From: Microvirga tunisiensis
GTDB taxonomy: Bacteria > Pseudomonadota > Alphaproteobacteria > Rhizobiales > Beijerinckiaceae
DNA length: 64,000 nt
Reading direction: 5' to 3'
Assembly: GCF_009296175.1 (NCBI RefSeq)
Contig: NZ_VOSK01000003.1
Coordinates: forward strand, 1-64,000
Made by a program: the position numbers and the translations under genes. Shown here in pieces: positions 16,792 through 25,001 of the stretch. How positions within the stretch are numbered: the stretch's first letter is position 1; the number at the start of each line of letters is the position of its first letter. The notes under the pieces were generated by a model. It was not told the DNA's origin. It ran no database searches and was given only the letters and a program-made list of their open reading frames with translations.

Positions 16792-17568
16792 CTACCAGCC
16801 GGCAATAACGGCACCCTTGAAGCGCTTGTCGATGAACTCTTTCACGTTGGGGGAATGGAATGCAGCCACCAGCTGCTTGACCCAAGGTTTGTCGACATCC
16901 TGACGACGAACCACCACCTCACAGATATAGCGGGATTGCGGCCCCTCCCGGACAAGCGACTCCAGAGGGTTGAGCCCTGCCTGAAGGGCATAATTCGTGT
17001 TCACGGCCGCAGCATGAACATCATCGAGCACGCGCGCGAGTTGCGCGGCTTCGAGCTCGATGAACTTGATGTTCTTGGGATTCTCGACAATGTCGACCGG
17101 AGTGGCTTTGAAGCCGGCATTGGGGCGCAGCTTGATCAACCCTGTCGTCTCCAGAAGCAGAAGCGTGCGCGCCTCGTTGCTGGGATCATTCGGGATCGCG
17201 ATGGTTGCGCCCGCCGGGATCTCATCCACGCTCTTGTAGCGCTTGGAGTAGAAGGCAATCGGAACCAGAATTGTCTTGCCGACTGGGACAAGATCATAGC
17301 CGCGGGCATCGATCTGAGCCTGCAGGAAGGGCCGGTGCTGATAGGAGTTTGCGTGCAGATCTCCGGCCGCAAGGGCGGCATTCGGCCCGACAAAGTCGCT
17401 GAACTCCACTGACTCAATGATAAGTCCATCGCGAGCCGCATTTGCCTTGGCAACGTCGAGGACCTCTGCAAAGGGGCCCGCCGTGACCCCGACCTTGATT
17501 GTCTCGGCCTGAGCACCTGTGAGTGTAAACAGCGCCAAGCAGGAGACAGCAAGCAAGCGTCGCAGCAT
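16792..17568 (-). CDS. MetQ/NlpA-family ABC transporter substrate-binding protein
   Basis: A 258-residue periplasmic binding protein. The first ~21 residues (MLRRLLAVSCLALFTLTGAQ) are a Sec signal peptide, and cleavage after AQA leaves ETIKVGVTAGPFAEVLDVAK, the usual NlpA start. DLHANSYQHRPFLQAQ, PNDPSNEARTLLLLE and AAAVNTNYALQAGL are conserved in the D-methionine-binding group. There is no lipobox, so it is probably soluble. The permease and ATPase (MetI, MetN) are not adjacent. It is divergent from the monooxygenase gene at 17846, with which it shares a 277-base promoter region; a role in sulfur-compound uptake is inferred from that pairing. Confidence 0.88.
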   Translation of the reverse strand: MLRRLLAVSCLALFTLTGAQAETIKVGVTAGPFAEVLDVAKANAARDGLIIESVEFSDFVGPNAALAAGDLHANSYQHRPFLQAQIDARGYDLVPVGKTILVPIAFYSKRYKSVDEIPAGATIAIPNDPSNEARTLLLLETTGLIKLRPNAGFKATPVDIVENPKNIKFIELEAAQLARVLDDVHAAAVNTNYALQAGLNPLESLVREGPQSRYICEVVVRRQDVDKPWVKQLVAAFHSPNVKEFIDKRFKGAVIAGW

Positions 17569-17845
17569 GTGGGTTCCCTTTGGGTTTGGGTGCTTCCGTA
17601 TCGAACGGCAGGAATGTTGAGCAGTGTGATCAGGCGCCCGTTTTCTGTCAAGGAATCGTTCGTCATAAAGAACATGATAGGGCTACCTAGGGTAAAATTG
17701 TTCCGTTCCCGGTCAAGCTTGACGGCTAAAACTCTGAAAAGCGAGGCCCTACCGCGCTGAAAGGGGTTGGCAGATCCCGGATACGTTCTATACAAAGTAC
17801 GCTCGGTAAGAGCGACAACCCGATGCCAGCCCAACAGAGATCGAG

Positions 17846-19231
17846 ATGAAGAAGCAGATCCGCCTCAACGCCTTCGACATGAACTGTGTGGGCCATATCC
17901 AGCATGGCCTGTGGACCCACCCGCGTGACCGCTCCACGGCCTACAACACCATCGAATACTGGCAGAACCTCGCCAAGACAGCAGAGCGCGGCAAGTTCGA
18001 TGGCATCTTCCTGGCCGACATCGTCGGTGTCTACGACGTCTATAAGGGCAGTCCGGCCCCTTCGCTGGAAAATGCCGTGCAGGTGCCCGTCAACGATCCG
18101 CTGCTCGTCGTTCCCGTCATGGCCGCCGCCACCAAGCACATCGGGTTCGGGGTCACGGCCAATCTTACCTACGAGACGCCCTATCTCTTTGCCCGCCGCA
18201 TGTCGACGCTGGATCACCTTACCGGCGGTCGCGTCGGGTGGAACATTGTCACCGGCTATCTCGACAGCGCTGCCCGTGCCATGGGCTTCACGGCGCAGCG
18301 GGAGCATGACGACCGCTATGATGTGGCCGATGAGTTCATGGAAGTGATGTACAAGCTGTGGGAGGGCAGTTGGGAGAGCGACGCAGTCGTGCGCGACCGG
18401 GAGCGGCGCCTCTATGCCCGTCCCGACAAAGTGCATCGCATCCAGCATGCCGGCCGGCACTACAACGTCGATGCGATCCATTTGTCAGAGCCGTCGCCGC
18501 AGCGGACACCCGTGCTCTATCAGGCCGGCGCCTCGGCGCGCGGCAAGGACTTTGCCGCCAGTCACGCGGAATGCGTCTTCCTGTATGGCCCTAATAAGGA
18601 ACACACGCGCAAAGCGGTTGAGGATGTGCGGCAGCGTGCGGCCAAACTGGGACGTAATCCGAATGGCGTGCAGTTCTTTCTTGGGCGAGCCATCGTGGTT
18701 GGTCGCACGAGGAAAGAGGCGGAGGAGAAGTACGAGGAGTATTACCGCTATGCGAGCGCCGAAGGCGCACTGGCGCATTTCTCGAGCACGGTCGGCATCG
18801 ACTTTTCCCAGTATGATCTGGATGAGCCGCTCCAGTACCAGAAGACAGACGCGATGGCGTCCATGCTTGAGGCGTTCACCCGCGACAGCTCTCAGGTTTG
18901 GACTTTGCGCAAGATCTTCGACAAGGGCCTCGGGGCCCGCAATCCGCCCCTGGTCGGCTCCGCCGAAGAGGTGGCGGACGAGCTCCAGTCCTGGGTTGAG
19001 GAGACCGGCGTCGACGGGTTCAACATCAGCCGCGTCGTGACGCCGGAGACGCTCGAGGATTTCGTCGAACTCGTCGTGCCGATCCTGCAGGAGCGCGGAA
19101 TTTACAAGCGGGATTATGCCGAGGGCACTCTGCGTGAGAAGCTGTTTGGCCAGGGGCAGGCGCTCCTGCCTGCCACGCATCCCGGCGCTTCTTATCGCAG
19201 GCTCGGACAGGGCCTTGATGCGGCTGAGTAG
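17846..19231 (+). CDS. FMN-dependent monooxygenase, NtaA/SnaA/DszA/SoxA family
   Basis: A 461-residue luciferase-fold monooxygenase of the NtaA/SnaA/DszA group, which needs FMNH2 from a separate reductase. Family marks are KQIRLNAFDMNCVGHIQHGL at the start, WQNLAKTAERGKFDGIFLAD, YETPYLFARRMSTLDHLTGG then RVGWNIVTGYLDSAARAMGF, and LYQAGASARGKDFAASHAEC. Members open sulfonates, thiophenes, nitrilotriacetate and similar compounds; the actual substrate is unknown. It is divergent from a MetQ-type binding protein and is followed by a decayed flavin-reductase-like remnant, so it must now rely on a reductase encoded elsewhere if it is active. Confidence 0.9.
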   Translation: MKKQIRLNAFDMNCVGHIQHGLWTHPRDRSTAYNTIEYWQNLAKTAERGKFDGIFLADIVGVYDVYKGSPAPSLENAVQVPVNDPLLVVPVMAAATKHIGFGVTANLTYETPYLFARRMSTLDHLTGGRVGWNIVTGYLDSAARAMGFTAQREHDDRYDVADEFMEVMYKLWEGSWESDAVVRDRERRLYARPDKVHRIQHAGRHYNVDAIHLSEPSPQRTPVLYQAGASARGKDFAASHAECVFLYGPNKEHTRKAVEDVRQRAAKLGRNPNGVQFFLGRAIVVGRTRKEAEEKYEEYYRYASAEGALAHFSSTVGIDFSQYDLDEPLQYQKTDAMASMLEAFTRDSSQVWTLRKIFDKGLGARNPPLVGSAEEVADELQSWVEETGVDGFNISRVVTPETLEDFVELVVPILQERGIYKRDYAEGTLREKLFGQGQALLPATHPGASYRRLGQGLDAAE

Positions 19232-19242
19232 ACGCTGCCGCG

Positions 19243-19382
19243 ATGCAAGGGCAACGCGAGAGTTCGATAATCCCCTCGGATGACCTCAAGCAGGCCATGC
19301 GCCACTTGGTCGGGGCGTCACCATCATTCCGACGGAGCACGAGGGGCGACGGACCGGCCTAGCCGCTCCCTCAGTGATCTGA
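19243..19382 (+). pseudogene. Flavin reductase N-terminal remnant (frameshifted)
   Basis: Starts 11 bases after the monooxygenase stop. The first frame encodes SDDLKQAMRHLVG and then derails. After a -1 shift near 19302 the same homology continues as GVTIIPTEHEGRRTGLAAPS and stops at 19380-19382. Joined, this reads like the N-terminus of HpaC-type flavin reductases (D..AMR.L.GGVT.I.T...G.RTGLTA.SV). Downstream to ~19500 the similarity is lost. This is the expected partner of the preceding FMN-dependent enzyme, now broken. The identification is from pattern memory over ~35 residues. Confidence 0.55.
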
Positions 19383-19549
19383 TCTGAAGCCCGACAAGCG
19401 CTCGCCGTTGGCAACATAGTCTTAACCACATCAACGAAAATCCTGCCATTGCGCGGACAGAAGCATTGCCCGCCTCTTTGTGCCCACACTGCTCGACATG
19501 AATGAGTCGCACCGGAGATCGGCTGTGTTGCGTATGAGAGGAGGGCCCA

Positions 19550-20152
19550 ATGTTCCGAGACCTTTCAACCCGCATCCTAAATGTCCACTGTGTTCTTGTT
19601 TTGTCGCTCAGCCTGTCGGCCGCTGCAGGATGGGCCTCGTTTGCCGTCTCAAGCCAGTCCGCGACCAAGCTGGAGGGTCAACTTCGGCGTGAGGTGGCAA
19701 GCCTGCAGGATACCCAAGCAAAGCTCCTCTCGGAGCGGGCGAAAACGCGAGCGTCGCTGTCCGAAATGGGGCAGTTGCGTGCAGATCTTGCAGCTGCACG
19801 CACAGGGCTCGCCCGACTGTCTCAGCCGATGGATCAAACCAAGCCGGCGTTGCCTCCCGTGAGACCTGATGCCAAGGAAAGTCTCCGCACCAGCGAGATC
19901 AGTGACACAGGATCCCAGACGGGATCAATCGCGGCAAAGACAGGCAAATCACCGCCCGTAAAAGCAGCCTCAGGAGACAAGCCGCAGCCACAGGACCGCA
20001 ATGGTCAGGTAGCGGCCGTCAAAACCCCAACGCCGGGCGGACACGGAGCAATCGAGAGGTCTCAACGAGATACGGCACCGGCCATCACACCTGAGCTGGA
20101 TGCCGCAAGCCTGCGCCGGCTGACAAGGTCAGCAGAAGCGCAAGCACAGTGA
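19550..20152 (+). CDS. Membrane-anchored coiled-coil hypothetical protein
   Basis: A 200-residue protein with one N-terminal membrane segment (residues ~9-32, LNVHCVLVLSLSLSAAAGWA), then a ~60-residue coiled coil (ATKLEGQLRREVASLQDTQA and on), then a long Pro/Lys/Ser-rich disordered tail. GAGGAGGGCCCA precedes the ATG. Topology resembles the 403-residue coiled-coil protein at 30597-31808, but the sequences are not obviously related. Function unknown; probably periplasmic or cytoplasmic-membrane bound. Confidence 0.65.
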   Translation: MFRDLSTRILNVHCVLVLSLSLSAAAGWASFAVSSQSATKLEGQLRREVASLQDTQAKLLSERAKTRASLSEMGQLRADLAAARTGLARLSQPMDQTKPALPPVRPDAKESLRTSEISDTGSQTGSIAAKTGKSPPVKAASGDKPQPQDRNGQVAAVKTPTPGGHGAIERSQRDTAPAITPELDAASLRRLTRSAEAQAQ

Positions 20153-20631
20153 TGATCGTGGCGTTGAAGATGTGATCAGCTGCAGACGCAAGTTCCATAA
20201 CGTCAGCGTGCTGGGTGGCTTGTGGGCACAGGGTTAAATGTCCGCCCCAAGCAACGTTCAAAGGCTGTGCGTCCTTAGAAACCGATCGCCCATCGTATGC
20301 TTTGATTGCACCATGCTGATTGCTCTCGAACCCGGTCACAGAGGCATCATTGTTTCGAAGGAGCGAACTTGCTCCTGGGACGCCATTGCCAGATGTGGTT
20401 TGCTTCTGGCTCGCGCCTTACAGAGCTGCTGGAGACGGTTGAGCGCACCGTGAAGGCAACCTCGATACACTGACAGAAGCTTATACGAGATCGTCTTCTT
20501 CGGCGATCCCGGTCGGATTCGCGACAAGGCAAGGCGGTCTTCCACCAGCCAGCCGCTCGCGTCCGCATCGTCAACAACGGTTGAAGCCGTCTTCAGCCGT
20601 CGGGTTTCTCATTGGTGATCACCCCAAACCC
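20153..20631. other. Gene-less stretch
   Basis: Several overlapping short frames in both strands, none with a ribosome site, family resemblance or convincing bias. I see no gene here. Confidence 0.4.
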
Positions 20632-20769
20632 TTAACGTTGGGCAATGGTCAACTGAGGGGACCACAAGGGCCGGAGCAGCGGCTCGGCCACGATTCCGCT
20701 TATCAAGGCAAGAGACAGCATGACAAGTCCAACGCGTCCCCACAGCGCAACACGATCCTTCCGGGTCAT
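20632..20769 (-). CDS. Possible 45-aa single-pass membrane protein
   Basis: Forty-five codons starting MTRKDRVALWGRVGLVMLSL and continuing ALISGIVAEPLLRPLW, with GGAGGGTTCCCTG before the ATG. A positively charged N-terminus followed by one hydrophobic helix predicts a single-pass protein with its N-terminus inside. No known family. The good start signal makes it more likely real than most tiny frames here. Confidence 0.45.
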   Translation of the reverse strand: MTRKDRVALWGRVGLVMLSLALISGIVAEPLLRPLWSPQLTIAQR

Positions 20770-20900
20770 CAGGGAACCCTCCGTGCGTCACACATCGAAG
20801 ACAACTTAGCTGGCCGACAGTTGGTTGCCGATGGCCAAGCTACCCACAGATCCCCGAACCCTTACTCGGTCCTCGGATTCGAGAGAGTCATTGCTCGGGC

Positions 20901-21170
20901 TCACGCGCTCCAGGAATGCGGCCCCTGATGAGATGGGCCGTGTCGCTCGATCCGCATCGACGCGGTTACCGTGCAGACCCGCTGGTTCTGCTCGTCCCGC
21001 ACCTCGATGACAACATCGCTGGTATTGCCCTTCGCCAGCTGGCTCGTGCCAATCTCAGCCGCCGAGCGGGCCGCCGCATGCACGGCAGCGTCCAGGCTGT
21101 CGAAGTCGGGGCCCTCGTCATCGCGCACGAGCGGCTTCCCGTTCTGGACATCGAAATAGTAGCGGGCCAC
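20901..21170 (-). CDS. DUF6894-family small protein
   Basis: An 89-residue protein beginning MARYYFDVQNGKPLVRDDEG and continuing PDFDSLDAAVHAAARSAAEI, then VVIEVRDEQNQRVCTVTASM. This is the compact β-α-β pattern of the DUF6894 proteins that are abundant in Methylobacteriaceae and Bradyrhizobiaceae. No catalytic or metal residues are evident. GAGAGTGCC precedes the start. Function unknown. Confidence 0.82.
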   Translation of the reverse strand: MARYYFDVQNGKPLVRDDEGPDFDSLDAAVHAAARSAAEIGTSQLAKGNTSDVVIEVRDEQNQRVCTVTASMRIERHGPSHQGPHSWSA

Positions 21171-21653
21171 GGCACTCTCCTCTGGGCCGGCCCCTGTTCT
21201 GTCTGAGATTGCGATCGACGGGCATTCGGCACGTCAAAGCGCCCTGGCTGAGAGTGCTGCCTCAAAATCCTCACAGCCAGGGCGTCAGCGGAGAGGAAGC
21301 CCTCCACCCACCTCAATGCCATTACGAATGGCACCGGAGTGTCTGTTCGGGCTGATACGCCACGCGCCCGGCGCAAGCATCCTGTCGCGGCCGTGGTAAA
21401 CAATCCGTATCTGTCTAATGGACAATGCTACAAGAACATCCGTGAGGTATGGGCCGATACCCGCCGCAGACCAACACGTCTTCGTGACGATTGAAATGGC
21501 CATTGTTTCGGCAAAGCTTGGTCATCATTGGAGCTCTTTGCGGAAATAGATGCCAAACCCCGTTGAATTCATCGGATCTGTCGTTTTCCCGACAGACACC
21601 GCACTTATTTTCCCAGACTGTTGAAGGGTAGTGGTCAAGAGGAGCGGGGAGTG
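21171..21653. other. Gene-less stretch
   Basis: No supported gene over 483 bases. A block at 21339-21370 resembles one at 37787-37819 (see findings). The last ~30 bases carry the ribosome site of the next gene. Confidence 0.4.
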
Positions 21654-21905
21654 ATGGATCAGAACGTAGGCCGTCCAGCTGTCGAGGATCATCCTCTCGT
21701 GAAATCCCTTCGAGCCATTTTGAAGGAGCTGGATGACCAATACGAGCGGGAGCGACAGAGCCTCATCGCGACATTGCCCAACACGGGCGTGAAGGATCGC
21801 GCGCTCGCGATGCTTGAATCTCGGCACCACCAACGGCGGGAAAACTATCTCCGCGAATTGACAGCCCTCCTTGAGCAAAGATCAGTCGGCTCCCTTCCCG
21901 TCTGA
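21654..21905 (+). CDS. Small helical protein, paralogue of the 9740-10081 product
   Basis: An 83-residue coiled-coil protein (MDQNVGRPAVEDHPLVKSLR, then AILKELDDQYERERQSLIAT and RENYLRELTALLEQRSVGSL). It aligns over ~50 residues with the product at 9740-10081, sharing the (F/Y)ERE(Q/R)Q.L and LxxLxALLE ends of the helical hairpin. A GGGGAGTG element precedes the ATG at 21654. No recognised family; a dimeric helical hairpin is the likely structure. Confidence 0.65.
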   Translation: MDQNVGRPAVEDHPLVKSLRAILKELDDQYERERQSLIATLPNTGVKDRALAMLESRHHQRRENYLRELTALLEQRSVGSLPV

Positions 21906-22004
21906 CAGAGACAGTGCCGAACTCCCTTCCCTGACCCGTTATGACACCCTAGCTTGAGAAGAGCTGGCTTAGTCAGCATCACCTGTTGCGGAAGGCAGCC
22001 CCCG

Positions 22005-22682
22005 ATGAGTACCACCCGTGTCTTTCTGCTCGCCTCTGCCCTGGCTCGCCTGATCGAGAGGGAAAGGGGAGGCCACCTCGTCCGGCAGGGCTTCTTCCCG
22101 GATCGACCAGGCCGGAGTGCCCATGTGCAGCTGGCAGGCGATACTGGGCACCTCATCCTGGTCTCCCATCATGCTGCCGGCCCACTCGAGGAGCCTGCTG
22201 AAATCTCTCGTGCTCAGGCTGAGGCGCTGCTCGATCTGACCGCCGGACGGACCGAGTATCTGAGCATCCCGATCGACACCGGCTCGCACAGTGCCACCAT
22301 CCAGCGCTTCGTCGCTCCAGCGTCGCTCGATCTGATCAGCGTCGCGTTCAAGCACGAAAAGGCAGCGCGAAAGTTCCAGCCGCCGGTCTGGTTTGGTCCC
22401 GAGGTCACCAGCGATCTCGGCTATGGAACCCGCGCTATCGCACTCGCCGGCCCGCCCTCTACCCCGGAGGTGGAAGTCACGGATGCGGCCCTTAACAGCC
22501 TCCTCGATGCCTTGGGGAACCGGGCTGGGGAGCCGCAGCCGCAGCCGACCTGGGTGGCTCCTGAACCTGAGACATCCGAGACCGTCTTGGACCCAGACGC
22601 CGAACGCGAACTCGATGGGCTCAAGATTGAGGACAGCGTGATCCGGGAACTCGCCCGTTCGTTGCAGCCGCAGGGGCGCTGA
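22005..22682 (+). CDS. CYTH-like (triphosphate tunnel) domain protein, divergent
   Basis: A 225-residue protein whose residues ~10-150 follow the CYTH pattern in a degenerate form: IERERGGHLVRQGFFPDRPG for the first strand, EISRAQAEALLDLTAGRTEY for the central helix, ATIQRFVAPASLDLISVAFK for the paired strands, and FQPPVWFGPEVTSDLGYGTR for the C-terminal 'P.w.G.EvT.d..Y....L' signature. The classic ExExK start is not clean, so triphosphatase activity is doubtful. The last ~70 residues are acidic and proline-rich. It is followed after 41 bases by a lipoprotein gene in the same direction. Confidence 0.55.
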   Translation: MSTTRVFLLASALARLIERERGGHLVRQGFFPDRPGRSAHVQLAGDTGHLILVSHHAAGPLEEPAEISRAQAEALLDLTAGRTEYLSIPIDTGSHSATIQRFVAPASLDLISVAFKHEKAARKFQPPVWFGPEVTSDLGYGTRAIALAGPPSTPEVEVTDAALNSLLDALGNRAGEPQPQPTWVAPEPETSETVLDPDAERELDGLKIEDSVIRELARSLQPQGR

Positions 22683-22723
22683 ACCTCTCCTCCGATTCAT
22701 GGAGTTAACGGAGTGGCGGTCGT

Positions 22724-23167
22724 ATGAACCACACCAATCCCATGCACCGGCACGCAGTTCTGGCTCTGCTCCTGCTGGGGTTGGCAGGCTGCGCTTCGTC
22801 CTCTTCGCCCATTCATCCAAGCGGATGGGCGTGCGAGGCGGGCGATCAGTCGATGGTTCGCGACACGCTCTACTTTGGCCATAACCGCCCCAACGGGGGA
22901 AGAGTCCGCGAGGCCGAGTGGCGGCAGTTCCTGAATGAAGTCATCACGCCACGCTTTCCAGATGGGTTAACGGTGATGAAGGCGACCGGGCAATGGCGTA
23001 ATGCCAACGGCCACATCGAGCAAGAAGTCTCCCAAGTCGTGACCGTACTCCATGCCGGTGACCCCACGACACGCGGGAAGATCTCAGAGGTCATGGCCGC
23101 CTACCGACAGCGCTTTGACCAGGAGGCCGTCCTGCGCGAGCGTACCGCGACCTGCGCACGCTTCTGA
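22724..23167 (+). CDS. DUF3574 lipoprotein
   Basis: A 147-residue secreted protein with a lipoprotein signal: the hydrophobic stretch HAVLALLLLGLAGCASSSSP ends in the lipobox LAGC, so the mature protein starts at Cys. The mature part carries the DUF3574 signature (DTLYFGHNRPNGGRVREAEW, then FLNEVITPRFPDGLTVMKAT, GQWRNANGHIEQEVSQVV). Family function is unknown. It would be anchored to a membrane facing the periplasm. It probably shares a transcript with the CYTH-like gene upstream. Confidence 0.85.
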   Translation: MNHTNPMHRHAVLALLLLGLAGCASSSSPIHPSGWACEAGDQSMVRDTLYFGHNRPNGGRVREAEWRQFLNEVITPRFPDGLTVMKATGQWRNANGHIEQEVSQVVTVLHAGDPTTRGKISEVMAAYRQRFDQEAVLRERTATCARF

Positions 23168-23320
23168 TCCGGCAAAGCGGCTGAGGGTATCAGATCCGCC
23201 TTGGTCCAAGTGGCCTGGAATGGATGACTTTGGGGCGATAACCAAACAGCGCCCGACCCTCACCATGGCTTCGAATCTATGCGTGGCTTGATGAGAGCTG
23301 GCCCCTGATATGAACTCGGT

Positions 23321-23584
23321 ATGAGCTACAGCCTGATCCAACTCGCGCCCGGGGCCTATGATCTCCTCCTGCATGGAGAGGTTGTGGGCAGTGTGGTGCG
23401 TACCACCTCATTCCAGCCTTACACCTGGACAGCGGAACTGCTCGAGGATGTCCCTCCATCTCGGAGGCCAGCGCCCTTCACGGAGCTCGAACATGTCTTC
23501 GCCTCGTTGGAGGATCTCTGTGAGTGGCTCGGCCAGCCACAGATGAAAACCAACAATCGCCATGGCGATGCCTGGGAGGGCTGA
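23321..23584 (+). CDS. Conserved hypothetical protein, 87 aa
   Basis: A small β-rich protein, MSYSLIQLAPGAYDLLLHGE followed by VVGSVVRTTSFQPYTWTAEL, then a helix ending FASLEDLCEWLGQPQ. The 'YDVxLxGxxVGSVxR....WTAEL' style is common among short uncharacterised Hyphomicrobiales proteins. No partner is evident. Confidence 0.6.
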   Translation: MSYSLIQLAPGAYDLLLHGEVVGSVVRTTSFQPYTWTAELLEDVPPSRRPAPFTELEHVFASLEDLCEWLGQPQMKTNNRHGDAWEG

Positions 23585-24138
23585 GCCATCCCATTCAGTG
23601 AAATTCAGCCAGAACGCTGATCTGCGTTCACCGATAGTTCAGGGGTCGACGCGCATCTTGGGACACCGGTTGCCCGACCGTACTCCCGGCCAAGCCCAGG
23701 ACCTCGATCTCTCTCATCGTTGGACTTGGTCGGGTTCTCTTTCTGTGCAGACCGAACGTACTTCCATCTGAAGATGCATGGTCGGACAGCCGGCATGGGT
23801 TGCTTGGAACCTAGCGCGATGCCAGCCCCAGAGTGTCGATGATGCGCGGGGCAAGAGCGATCGCGACGATGCACAGCGCTTGCAGGATGAAGATCATCAG
23901 GCCCGGGACTTTACCCATCATTGGGACCGCGCCTCCTGAAGCCGCGTCAGGTACGGCGGCAGATCCTCGTCTGCCTGTATACCCCGGCTGCCGATCTCTC
24001 CGCCGCCAGCCGTCCGGAACCTCGAAGCCGTCTTTCCGTGATGCTCGAGAGACGAACCTGGAATATCGGCTGTGCGGATGTCGCTTGCTCCGGGTGTCGA
24101 GGAGGGCGTACTCGACGCCTCAGCCGGTCGCTGAGCCT
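23585..24138. other. Stretch with little coding content
   Basis: Apart from the tiny membrane ORF at 23811-23921, I see only an unconvincing Ser/Gly/Thr-rich minus-strand frame (23918-24181) with no family resemblance. Confidence 0.35.
23811..23921 (-). CDS. Possible 36-aa membrane peptide
   Basis: Thirty-six codons, MMGKVPGLMIFILQALCIVA continuing IALAPRIIDTLGLASR, with GGAGGCGCGG before a double ATG. It would cross the membrane once. It overlaps the end of a low-quality frame (23918-24181). Supported only by the ribosome site and hydrophobic profile. Confidence 0.4.
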   Translation of the reverse strand: MMGKVPGLMIFILQALCIVAIALAPRIIDTLGLASR

Positions 24139-24441
24139 TTATTGTTCCACCACAGGACGAGATGCATCCGGGACGAGGCATACAGGTCTTTTCGGACTAA
24201 GCCTCTGGCTGGATGACCCAACAGCCTTTCGCAAGATGGCCTTGATGTGCTCTTTCACGGCGGCCTCGTCCGCGCCAACTTCAGCAGCAATCTCGGCCTT
24301 CGCCCTACCGGCTTTCAAGAGAAGAAGAATCTGAGCTTCTGGATCTGTCAGGGACCGGTTCCGGGAGTGGTTGAGATTGGCCGCGAGTGGCGGCCCAACT
24401 GCGCCGGGGTACTGAATTGTTGAAATGAACCTGGCCACCAT
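24139..24441 (-). pseudogene. LuxR-type HTH protein fragment
   Basis: Residues ~30-72 (LTDPEAQILLLLKAGRAKAE, then IAAEVGADEAAVKEHIKAIL) match the C-terminal LuxR/FixJ helix-turn-helix of response regulators (LT.RE..IL.LL..G..NKEIA..L...E.TVK.HVK.IL.K). The receiver domain is missing and the sequence after ILRKA no longer follows the family (…NR..A). It is either a degraded response-regulator end or a stand-alone HTH protein; decay seems more likely. It lies upstream of a gene-less region. Confidence 0.5.
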
Positions 24442-25001
24442 CGCCCCTACGGATCAACCCTTTGGTAAAACTTTGCCCTTGATGCGAGAGGAGTTGCCAC
24501 AGCGCTTCGGAGGTAGAGCAGCCGCCCGTCCCACTCTTCGGAGAACGTGTAGGTCCTGCTGAAGGAATGACATGAAGGAGTGAAGTGACAGTGGTCTAAC
24601 TCTCCCGTGTGGATCGTACAACGGGCGCTGACCTCCGACGAGGAGCCCGGGAGGGCAGTCCATCCGTGCCAACTCCCGGGGCTCGTCAACAGCTGTCGTT
24701 GAGAGGCAGCTGGAGTCAGAGTGAGCTGATTTGCCGGAGGTGACAAGCGCTTCGAGCAAGGCGCGGCAGCGTGGCACACTGCTGAAGCTGGGAACCTGAC
24801 CTCACGTGCGCTTTGCGTACGCTCCCGCGTGTAGCTCTGAGGCAAAGAAGCCGATGGCGGTGTCCTCTTGATCCATACTCTGTTGGCTTAGGGAGCCTGC
24901 TCTGGCGGATGCCCTCCCTTGCCCCTGGGGAACTTCCCCTCATCTCAGAGCATAGAAGCTTAGCGGACCAGAAGAGCCCCGCTTGAATGGGAGGAAAGCT
25001 G
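24442..25001. other. Gene-less stretch upstream of glgC
   Basis: Only unbiased minus-strand frames; nothing recognisable in 560 bases. The glgC promoter and the ribosome site GGGAGGAAAG at its end are expected here. Confidence 0.4.
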
